Shown here: in pieces, positions 1 to 4,865 of the stretch
Position numbering within the stretch: the first letter of the stretch is position 1
Layout of the letters: each line of letters starts with the position of its first letter
Source of the DNA: a virus
Reading direction: 5' to 3' (one strand)
Length of the DNA stretch: 31,244 bases
IMG/VR virus record: IMGVR_UViG_3300042566_000222
Span: 1 to 31,244 of that record
Translations under genes and position numbers: made by a program
Notes under the pieces: generated by a model
Database searches by the model: none
The model's input: the letters and a program-made list of their open reading frames with translations, nothing else
Told to the model about the DNA's origin: nothing

Positions 1-742
1 TGTAGCGAAGATCGTCTAGCTTCTCGCGTGCCTGCTTGAAAGACATGCCAGCCATTGGGCTTGTTGCGGCTTTGGCATTTCCCTTCGGTAGGAACATTCC
101 TTGCCAGCCACCATTGATGTTGTGGTCAATTATCTGGCGAACCGACAGCCCTGCCTCTACGCCTTCACGCAGGACGTTGATCGCTAGCTTCCGCGCCTGA
201 TCCGTCAGCGGTTTTTTGATCTGCTTGCGCTGCTCTTCCCAATCGGACCATGCATCTGCATCAATCCAATCAGGCACAGAGAAGGCGTCAGCCTTCTTAC
301 TATTCCCTTTATTCTCTTCCTTATCTTTATTCCCTTTATTGTTCTGTGTCGCGGTGGTGTCGCGGTCCTGTCGCGCCGCTGTCGCGGTCCTGTCGCTCTG
401 CCCTTTAGGATCGAGCTGGAAAGCATTGTAATTGTTGATAGAAATGATGGTGACACCTGTCGCGCTGTCGACACTAACCATGTCGCGGTCAACGAGACGT
501 GTGAGAAAGCGATTTGCCCAATCTTTGCTGCGTTCTAGGTGTGTAGCCATGTCCCGTACTGACATCGCAAGCTGTCCGCGCTGCAGTTTGATGGGGCGAT
601 CTTTGTAGCGAACATCTACCTCTCTCCACGATGCTCGCAGCACCATCCATGCAAAGGCCATAGCCTCAGCATCAGTGCGAAAGATCGAGTGATCCAATAG
701 ACGGCGGTAAATAAGGACGTACCCGCCCAACTCATGTGACAT
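1..742 (-). CDS. Phage replication initiator-like protein (partial, C-terminus off the left edge)
   Basis: An open minus-strand frame starts at ATG 742, with GGAG about 8 nt upstream, and is still open at base 1 (247 codons visible). Residues 1-100 (MSHELGGYVLIYRRLLDHSI..., then SVRDMATHLERSKDWANRFL) look like a winged-helix DNA-binding domain of the kind found at the N-terminus of phage replication initiators. Residues about 112-150 are a polar, low-complexity linker. Residues about 155-225 (DWIDADAWSDWEEQRKQ... IIDHNINGGWQGMF) resemble the C-terminal helical region of phage replication or DnaT-like proteins, where a GWQGxF signature is common. Its likely role is to bind the origin and load the replicative helicase; this comes from family resemblance and the adjacent recombination operon. 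The iterons lie inside the linker-coding part. A helicase-loader or primosomal assignment is equally possible. Confidence 0.7.
   Translation of the reverse strand, partial: MSHELGGYVLIYRRLLDHSIFRTDAEAMAFAWMVLRASWREVDVRYKDRPIKLQRGQLAMSVRDMATHLERSKDWANRFLTRLVDRDMVSVDSATGVTIISINNYNAFQLDPKGQSDRTATAARQDRDTTATQNNKGNKDKEENKGNSKKADAFSVPDWIDADAWSDWEEQRKQIKKPLTDQARKLAINVLREGVEAGLSVRQIIDHNINGGWQGMFLPKGNAKAATSPMAGMSFKQAREKLDDLRY
298..397. other. Candidate phage replication origin: 11-bp iterons plus AT-rich stretch
   Basis: TGTCGCG recurs at 347, 358, 369 and 380, with a TGTCGCT variant at 391. The exact 11-bp step is about one helical turn. The flank at 298-346 is strongly AT-rich and pyrimidine-biased on the plus strand. 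More TGTCGCG copies lie at 458 and 481. The cluster falls inside the coding sequence of the putative initiator, in the part encoding its low-complexity linker. This matches the lambda layout, where O-binding iterons and an AT-rich unwinding region lie inside gene O. The origin function is inferred from layout only. A simple coding repeat (Arg-Asp/Thr-Ala rich linker) is the alternative. Confidence 0.5.
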
Positions 743-962
743 TCAAAACCTCCAATATCTGCGGCCCTTCACCGCGCTTGTTTGTTCGCTTAAAACTATG
801 ACGGCAAGACCAATGCGAAATTTGGAGGTTTCGCACAAGCGAACATTGGTCGGTTCCCGTCGCGATACGGTAGCCGTCACATGCTGCACATATTTCCGCT
901 TTTCGAATTGCGCAAGAGGAAATGTGTTGGCGTTCTACGTGTGCTGTGCATAAGTTTTCTAC
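732..962 (-). pseudogene. Cys-rich open frame with no start codon, upstream of the replication gene
   Basis: The minus-strand frame ending at TGA 732-734 overlaps the replication gene start by 11 nt and stays open for 77 codons back to about 962. It has protein-like character with possible zinc ligands: CTAH...H near the start, ICAAC (Cys-x-x-Cys), then further Cys and His residues. It ends in a Lys/Arg-rich tail. The frame has no ATG, GTG or TTG before codon 43, so I cannot assign a normal start. It may be a decayed zinc-ribbon gene, a gene using a rare start such as ATT, or chance. The hairpin at 808-851 lies inside it. Confidence 0.25.
808..851. promoter_or_regulatory. Nested inverted repeats in the divergent control region
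   Basis: GACCAA (808-813) pairs with TTGGTC (846-851). Immediately inside, TGCGAAA (814-820) pairs with TTTCGCA (829-835) around an 8-nt loop, leaving a 10-nt bulge on the 3' side. A further pair, GTTCGCTT (784-791) and AAGCGAAC (837-844), overlaps it. The element could be an operator cluster or an RNA structure in the leader of the minus-strand replication gene. No function can be assigned from sequence alone. Confidence 0.35.
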
Positions 963-1014
963 GCGGCTTTATATGTGTAGTGCAGAAATGACACAGCCGT
1001 AAACTTTTTCCACA

Positions 1015-1026
1015 TGTTTCGAAACA
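1015..1026. promoter_or_regulatory. Perfect 12-bp palindrome, candidate operator
   Basis: TGTTTCGAAACA is a perfect palindrome ending 6 bp before the -35 hexamer of the promoter for the recombination operon. The position suits an activator site or a repressor operator shared by the divergent early genes. The small ribbon-helix-helix-like protein at 2654-2836 is one possible ligand, but that link is speculative. Confidence 0.4.
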
Positions 1027-1032
1027 CAGGAA

Positions 1033-1060
1033 TTGACGTTGGGAAAATAGTCTCTATGTT
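1033..1060 (+). promoter_or_regulatory. Sigma70-like promoter of the recombination operon
   Basis: TTGACG (1033-1038) and TATGTT (1055-1060) are separated by 16 bp. The -35 matches the consensus at five of six positions and the -10 at four of six. Transcription would start near 1067, leaving a leader of about 35 nt before the annealing-protein start at 1103. Confidence 0.55.
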
Positions 1061-1102
1061 GTGCATCGACACGACGATACGTGTTCGCAGAAAGGAATGT
1101 AT

Positions 1103-1738
1103 ATGGAGACTGCTTCAACTCCCAAGACGAAGACTGTTTGGGAAACTCTCTCAGCCATAAACGTCAATGAGAACATCGAGAAGAAGAATGGCTTCTCGTA
1201 TCTCTCGTGGTCGTGGGCGTGGGCTACGCTTATGGATCACTACCCGCATGCTGAGTTCTACTTTGAGAACCAGTCGGGAGAGAACGGTGATCTAAATAAC
1301 GATGGCGTTATCCGCTATCCGGATGGGACGGCAGAGGTTCGCTGTGTTCTGACTGTTGAAGATGTCAGTCACACGATGTGGTTGCCGGTGATGGACTACA
1401 AGAACAACGCCATCAAGAACCCCAACGCACGCGACATCAATGATGCGAAGATGCGTTGCCTCGTAAAGGCGATGTCGCTGTTTGGTCTTGGCCTCTACAT
1501 CTACGCTGGTGAGGATCTTCCTGACGCCAGCAAGCAGAAGCCTGCTCCTGTTCCAGAGACTGGTCTGGTCGACGATAAGGTTCAGCTACTGAAGGCTGTC
1601 ACTGATGCCGCGACCCTTGATGATCTGAAGGCAGCGTTCACCAAGGCCAGTAAGTACGCACGCAATCGCAACGATGACGTGCTCTTAGCGGAGATCACGA
1701 AGACTAAGGACACACGCAAAGCTGCGCTCTCGAAGTAA
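1103..1738 (+). CDS. Single-strand annealing protein, Sak/DUF1071 (Rad52-like) type
   Basis: It probably anneals complementary single strands during phage recombination, working on 3' tails made by the nuclease encoded next. The family signatures are FSYLSWSWAWATLMDHYP near the N-terminus, the PDGTAEVRC strand, and the highly characteristic LPVMDYKNNAI followed by DINDAKMRCLVKAMSLFGLGLY and YAGEDLP. About 45 C-terminal residues are a charged helical tail. The start at ATG 1103 is preferred because AGGA (1093-1096) lies 6 nt upstream. The frame extends to a GTG at 1061, but that would sit on the promoter. The pairing with a YqaJ-type exonuclease 11 nt downstream is a classic phage recombination cassette. 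Confidence 0.87.
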   Translation: METASTPKTKTVWETLSAINVNENIEKKNGFSYLSWSWAWATLMDHYPHAEFYFENQSGENGDLNNDGVIRYPDGTAEVRCVLTVEDVSHTMWLPVMDYKNNAIKNPNARDINDAKMRCLVKAMSLFGLGLYIYAGEDLPDASKQKPAPVPETGLVDDKVQLLKAVTDAATLDDLKAAFTKASKYARNRNDDVLLAEITKTKDTRKAALSK

Positions 1739-1749
1739 GGATCGATTGA

Positions 1750-2652
1750 ATGGAACAGAGAAGTGACGAGTGGTTTAAGGCGCGTGTAGGCGTCATCACT
1801 GGGAGTCGCGTCGGCGGTATCCTTGGAGTGAACCCATTCCAGAAAGCTGAAGATGTGATGCGCGATATGGTTCGTGAGCACTTCGGAGCTGAGAAGGAAT
1901 TCACTGGCAACGCCGCTACAAATCATGGCGAGCGGATGGAGCCTGTGGCCTTGTCGTTCTACGAGTCTGTGGCAGGTGTCACAGTTACGCAGACCGGCAT
2001 CGTCAAGCACGATGACTACGACTGGCTTGGTGCATCACCTGATGGACTGATCGGTCTTGATGGTGGCTTGGAGATCAAGTGTCCGTACTGGGCTAAGATT
2101 CCCTATTCCGTACACGAAAAGCCAAGCTATTACGCGCAGTGCCAGCACGTTATGGAGGTGTGTGATCTGCAGTGGATGGACTTCTTCTGCTACATCAGAG
2201 AAGACCTGTACTTGCTGGAGCGGCTGGAACGGAATCCAACTTGGTTCGCCGACAACTTTCCAAAGCTTGAAGCGTTCCGCAAAAAGTACCTCGAGACAAT
2301 CGAGGATGAATCTAAGGCAAAACTTTATCTCGATACGGAACTCTCTGTCGTATCAAACGTGCGCAGTGAGTTGATGTCGGATCTCTTTCTTCAGATCAAG
2401 GAGAAGGAGGCGGAGATGGCTCCATTGAAGGAGGCATACGAAGCTCTCAAAAAGGAACTGGGCTCTGAGTTCGGCTCCTTCCAGACGGGCCGCATCAAGG
2501 TCTTGAAGGTAGAGAAAAAAGGGGCGGTAGATCATGCCGCCATTTATAAAACCGTAGACGTTGACAGTCTGCTAGCTGCAAAGGGTAAGTCCGTTGAAGC
2601 TTTCAGAAAAGATCCTGTCATCAGCTACATCGTCAAAAGCATAGAGGATTGA
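1750..2652 (+). CDS. YqaJ/lambda-exonuclease-like recombination nuclease
   Basis: This PD-(D/E)xK nuclease would resect double-stranded ends to feed the annealing protein encoded upstream. The motifs are in family order: QRSDEWFKARVGVITGS (residues 3-19), GERMEP (60-65, acidic residue of motif I), GASPDGL with D98, EIK with E108 and K110, and YYAQCQHVM with Q130/Q132. The catalytic set looks complete. Residues about 205-245 are a heptad-like Glu/Lys-rich segment, and the remaining tail is unassigned. Its 300 residues exceed the roughly 200-230 of the minimal domain because of this C-terminal extension. An AAGGAT Shine-Dalgarno overlaps the stop of the upstream gene, suggesting coupled translation. 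Confidence 0.9.
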   Translation: MEQRSDEWFKARVGVITGSRVGGILGVNPFQKAEDVMRDMVREHFGAEKEFTGNAATNHGERMEPVALSFYESVAGVTVTQTGIVKHDDYDWLGASPDGLIGLDGGLEIKCPYWAKIPYSVHEKPSYYAQCQHVMEVCDLQWMDFFCYIREDLYLLERLERNPTWFADNFPKLEAFRKKYLETIEDESKAKLYLDTELSVVSNVRSELMSDLFLQIKEKEAEMAPLKEAYEALKKELGSEFGSFQTGRIKVLKVEKKGAVDHAAIYKTVDVDSLLAAKGKSVEAFRKDPVISYIVKSIED

Positions 2653-2653
2653 C

Positions 2654-2836
2654 ATGGGACGACCTAGAAAAGACCACCAGAACCGTCTGGTGCAGACAAC
2701 GATTGACGACGTGATGTATCGCGCACTGTGCGAGATGTCCATTAAAGAAGACCGGCCTATCGCAGGCGTCGTGCGACAGGCAATCAATCTCTACCTTGCG
2801 CACATTGATCGTATGCGCAAAGTAGAACTCTCATAA
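2654..2836 (+). CDS. Small ribbon-helix-helix-like DNA-binding protein
   Basis: This 60-residue basic protein starts one base after the exonuclease stop. After a basic N-terminus (MGRPRKDHQNR), LVQTTIDDVMYRALCEMSIK reads as a short beta strand and helix. It continues into EDRPIAGVVRQAINLYL, the typical strand-helix-helix pattern of CopG/Arc/MetJ-type dimers. The expected role is a transcriptional regulator of early genes, possibly this operon. The assignment rests on pattern and size, because short RHH proteins diverge widely. Confidence 0.6.
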   Translation: MGRPRKDHQNRLVQTTIDDVMYRALCEMSIKEDRPIAGVVRQAINLYLAHIDRMRKVELS

Positions 2837-2849
2837 GAAAGGCACAAGG

Positions 2850-3146
2850 ATGGCTTACGAACAAAAACCAAATACGTTTTCTCTTTTCCGCGACAGCGAT
2901 GAGCGCATCGAGGAACGCAAGAAGTTCTATCGCGAGAAGGATTGGGATCCAGAGGGCGTTCCTATCTACAGCGGCAGGATGCTACTCGAGAACGGTGAGG
3001 AGCTGAACATCGAAGCTCGCGTGATCGACGGTGCAAAGGGTAAGTTCTTTGCCGGTCGCGTGTGGAAGAAGAAGCTCGTTGATGCACCAGCACAGCGTCA
3101 GGCTCCGCCGCCACAAGACGATCTGGACGACGACGTACCGTTCTGA
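2850..3146 (+). CDS. Putative single-strand DNA-binding accessory protein with SSB-like C-terminal tip
   Basis: This 98-residue protein is the last gene of the recombination operon, with AAGG upstream of its ATG. Its middle is predicted beta-rich (IYSGRMLLENGEELNIEARV, then GKFFAGRVWKKK). A Pro/Gln linker leads to an acidic end, DDLDDDVPF. That tail closely resembles the DDDIPF tip by which bacterial SSB recruits RecQ, PriA, Exo I and others. With its operon position, this suggests a small ssDNA-binding or SSB-mimic protein. A complete OB fold is not obvious from the sequence, so the core fold is uncertain. Confidence 0.5.
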   Translation: MAYEQKPNTFSLFRDSDERIEERKKFYREKDWDPEGVPIYSGRMLLENGEELNIEARVIDGAKGKFFAGRVWKKKLVDAPAQRQAPPPQDDLDDDVPF

Positions 3147-3161
3147 TGAATAACAAATTGG

Positions 3162-3188
3162 GAGGGGTGGCTTCGGTCACCCCTTCTT
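3162..3188 (+). terminator. Intrinsic terminator of the recombination operon (UUCG tetraloop)
   Basis: GGGGTG (3164-3169) pairs with CACCCC (3178-3183), closing on a G-T pair and a C(TTCG)G tetraloop at 3171-3176. TTCTT follows. It lies 16 nt after the stop of the SSB-like gene. The U-tract is short, so read-through into the downstream genes is plausible. Confidence 0.7.
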
Positions 3189-3199
3189 AGGTAAATGGA

Positions 3200-3337
3200 A
3201 TGACACTACTAATTGCTTGTTTGTTGATCCACGTAGGCGGCTTGCACTCTGGATGGTACCTGCTAGCTGTTTGGCTCTGGGCTACGAAGTGGTTCCTTAA
3301 ATATTGGGGTTCTTTAACTGATGTTGGTGATTGTTAG
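3200..3337 (+). CDS. Possible small membrane peptide (45 aa)
   Basis: ATG 3200 opens 45 codons ending at TAG 3337, overlapping the next gene start by 17 nt. The peptide is strongly hydrophobic and Trp-rich (LLIACLLIHVGG..., GWYLLAVWLWATKWFLKYW), consistent with one or two membrane-spanning segments and a short polar tail. The Shine-Dalgarno is weak, and the ORF sits between the terminator and the next gene. No family is recognised; it could be non-coding. Confidence 0.4.
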   Translation: MTLLIACLLIHVGGLHSGWYLLAVWLWATKWFLKYWGSLTDVGDC

Positions 3338-3674
3338 AAACGAAGGATCTCTTGTTTATGGAGGCGAGAACCTGACGGAAGACTTGGAGCATACCTTCGA
3401 CCACGCAATTGGTGTGCGGAGGATCGGCCATAGTGCGGCTGGTGAGTTCGCTGAGATCTCCGTTAAGCGCGGAGATGGATCAGAGGTGCTCTTCCAACTG
3501 GATCATGAGCGCAAGGAGTACACCGTCGACGGCATCGTCGTGGTTGCGCTCGTTGGCTTTATTAAATGGAAAGCTGAAGACCGCGAACGGCGGAAGCCAG
3601 CAGTCAGGCTGGGGTTCGATGCCCCCCGCTCCTACAGATTGGTAAGGGATAACGCTATTAAGCGGACGGAATAA
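3321..3674 (+). CDS. Phage protein of unknown function (117 aa)
   Basis: I do not recognise a family. The protein is mixed alpha/beta with alternating hydrophobic segments (LVIVRNEGSLVYGG, FAEISVKRGDGSEVLFQLDH, YTVDGIVVVALVGFIKW) and a basic C-terminus. There is no signal peptide. The first residues faintly recall CsrA (MLVxxR...G), but the rest does not fit. It sits between the recombination operon and the integrase on the same strand. Its start codon overlaps the end of the small membrane ORF, and its own Shine-Dalgarno is poor, so translation may depend on coupling. Confidence 0.55.
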   Translation: MLVIVRNEGSLVYGGENLTEDLEHTFDHAIGVRRIGHSAAGEFAEISVKRGDGSEVLFQLDHERKEYTVDGIVVVALVGFIKWKAEDRERRKPAVRLGFDAPRSYRLVRDNAIKRTE

Positions 3675-3719
3675 GTTAAATAGGAAGGTTGTGGTCGAAA
3701 TGGATTGTATGATGACGAC

Positions 3720-3736
3720 TGTGGGTGCCTCCAACC
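3720..3736. repeat. Copy 1 of a 17-bp inverted repeat shared with attP (integrase leader)
   Basis: TGTGGGTGCCTCCAACC lies just upstream of the preferred integrase start and is repeated, inverted, at 4711-4727 beside the tRNA-like att core. A related GATTGGAGGG follows at 3744-3753 and overlaps the integrase Shine-Dalgarno. Its placement suits an integrase arm-type site, or an operator through which integrase or its directionality factor controls int expression. Confidence 0.45.
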
Positions 3737-3756
3737 GTTCACCGATTGGAGGGTTT

Positions 3757-4584
3757 ATGGAAGGTAAGACTTGGGACGAAGCCGCAAAGCGGTGGCTGAA
3801 TGGACGGACCACCAAGCACATTAAGCAAGAGCAGCACTATATAGAGGTGCTCTCGCATTACTTGGGTGGTCTGCCTCTTGGCCGTATTACAAAGGGGGTG
3901 TTGGCGGATCTTCGCGATGACATGCTGAAGACCCGCGCCGTGTCTACCGTCAACCGTTACCTGACCGTGCTGCGGTCAGTGCTCAACATGGCGAGGGACG
4001 AGTGGGAATGGATCGACACCGTACCCAAGATCAAGAGGATGGAAGAGACCTCGAGGGTTCGGTACATCGACAAGGACGAAGCCCGTCGCTTGATCAGAGA
4101 GCTGCCGTCACATCTGAAGGATAAGGTTATCTTCGCCCTCACCACTGGACTTCGGGACGCCAACGTCCGCGAGCTTCGCTGGGAAGAGGTTGATCTTCAG
4201 AACAGGATGGTGACGATTGTCGGCGAGAAGATGAAGAACGGAAAGCCGCTCTCCATCCCTTTGAACGACACCGCCTACGACGTTCTCTGGAAACGATTCA
4301 GGGCCAAGGACAAGAACGCTGAGTGGGTGTTTGCATACGGCGGTCGGCCAGTGCAGCGCAGCAATACGAAGGCGTTCAGGAAAGCTCTGAAGAGGGCTGG
4401 GATCGAGAACTTCAGATGGCACGACCTGCGGCATACGTGGGCCTCGTGGCACATCCAGAAGGGTACTCACACCGCAGCCGTTCGGGAGATGGGTGGTTGG
4501 TCGGATGACAGGATGGTCCAACGCTACGCGCACTTGTCGACAAAGCACCTGCGCAAAGTGGCGGACAACGTCGGATCGCTGTAA
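3757..4584 (+). CDS. int: Tyrosine-type site-specific integrase
   Basis: It catalyses integration and excision between attP and a host tRNA gene. Counted from ATG 3757, the catalytic set is R133 (TTGLRDANVREL), K163 (GKPLSIPL loop), H222 and R225 (WHDLRHTW), W248 in place of His (GGWSDDRM) and nucleophile Y257 (QRYAHLS). The N-terminal part (residues 1-95) is the helical SAM-like core-binding domain. The 275-residue length is short for phage integrases, and no obvious separate arm-binding domain is present. The start at 3757 is chosen because GGAGGG (3748-3753) is just upstream. The same frame extends to ATG 3700 or GTG 3691, behind AGGAAGG, so a 294-297 residue form is possible. The att site begins about 80 bp downstream. 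Confidence 0.93.
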   Translation: MEGKTWDEAAKRWLNGRTTKHIKQEQHYIEVLSHYLGGLPLGRITKGVLADLRDDMLKTRAVSTVNRYLTVLRSVLNMARDEWEWIDTVPKIKRMEETSRVRYIDKDEARRLIRELPSHLKDKVIFALTTGLRDANVRELRWEEVDLQNRMVTIVGEKMKNGKPLSIPLNDTAYDVLWKRFRAKDKNAEWVFAYGGRPVQRSNTKAFRKALKRAGIENFRWHDLRHTWASWHIQKGTHTAAVREMGGWSDDRMVQRYAHLSTKHLRKVADNVGSL

Positions 4585-4634
4585 GAAAATGGGGGCTGAA
4601 TATCTGTGGATAAACAACCCCCGTATTCCATAAA

Positions 4635-4656
4635 TTACGTGAGTAAAACCACGTAA
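4635..4656. repeat. Inverted repeat next to the att core
   Basis: TTACGTG (4635-4641) and CACGTAA (4650-4656) form a perfect 7-bp inverted repeat with an 8-bp spacer. It lies 9 bp from the att core. A related CTTACGCG lies on the other side of the core near 4755. It could be an accessory protein or excisionase site within attP; this is inferred from position only. Confidence 0.35.
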
Positions 4657-4665
4657 GTTATTGAT

Positions 4666-4714
4666 TGGAGCGGGTAACGAGGCTCGAACTCGTGACCTCG
4701 ACCTTGGCAAGGTT
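4666..4714 (-). other. Probable attP core: 3' half of tRNA-Gly(GCC)
   Basis: Read on the minus strand, the segment contains a tRNA 3' half in canonical order. It has an anticodon loop TTGCCAA (anticodon GCC, Gly) with its 3' stem GGTCG, a variable region, a T-arm ACGAG-TTCGAGC-CTCGT, the acceptor 3' strand TACCCGC, discriminator T and CCA. The matching 5' half (acceptor GCGGGTA and a D-arm) is absent, so this is not a working tRNA gene. Temperate phages that integrate into tRNA genes carry exactly such a 3' half to restore the gene. It lies next to the integrase, with phage genes on both sides. Confidence 0.8.
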
Positions 4715-4727
4715 GGAGGCACCCACA
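4711..4727. repeat. Copy 2 of the 17-bp inverted repeat (attP flank)
   Basis: GGTTGGAGGCACCCACA is the exact reverse complement of 3720-3736. It overlaps the edge of the tRNA-like core by about 4 bp and extends into phage-specific sequence. This is the expected zone for an integrase-binding site flanking the crossover region. Confidence 0.45.
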
Positions 4728-4825
4728 ACGAGGAAACCCCTTGCCGCTCCAGTACTTACGCGATAAACCTAACGGGACTGTGATGCGCTTTGGAAGTCAG
4801 TGTATCACAGTCACTTTTCAAGAAT

Positions 4826-4864
4826 AAAAAGCCCCCGTTCCAAGTGTGGTTCGGGGGCTTTTTT
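4826..4864. terminator. Bidirectional terminator between integrase region and late operon
   Basis: AAAAAGCCCCCG (4826-4837) pairs with CGGGGGCTTTTTT (from 4852) around a 14-nt loop. There is an A-run on one side and a T-run on the other, so it can work on either strand. It lies immediately after the stop of the giant late gene (4866) and ends the late operon. From the other side it would stop transcripts coming from the integrase. Confidence 0.9.
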
Positions 4865-4865
4865 A

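Noticed and set aside
3321-3400. CsrA-like regulator from the opening MLVIVRNEGSLVYGG
   Set aside because: The similarity stops after the first residues. The protein is about twice the length of CsrA and lacks its later strand pattern.
4591-4622. GGGGG/CCCCC pair downstream of the integrase as its terminator
   Set aside because: The stem is only 5 bp with a 22-nt loop and no following T-run.
4666-4752. A complete tRNA gene on the minus strand, because GGAGCGG and CCGCTCC could pair as an acceptor
   Set aside because: Using that pairing leaves 3 extra bases after the T-stem, and no D-arm fits the roughly 28 bases before the anticodon stem. The T-stem followed directly by TACCCGC, T and CCA is the normal layout, so only the 3' half is tRNA.
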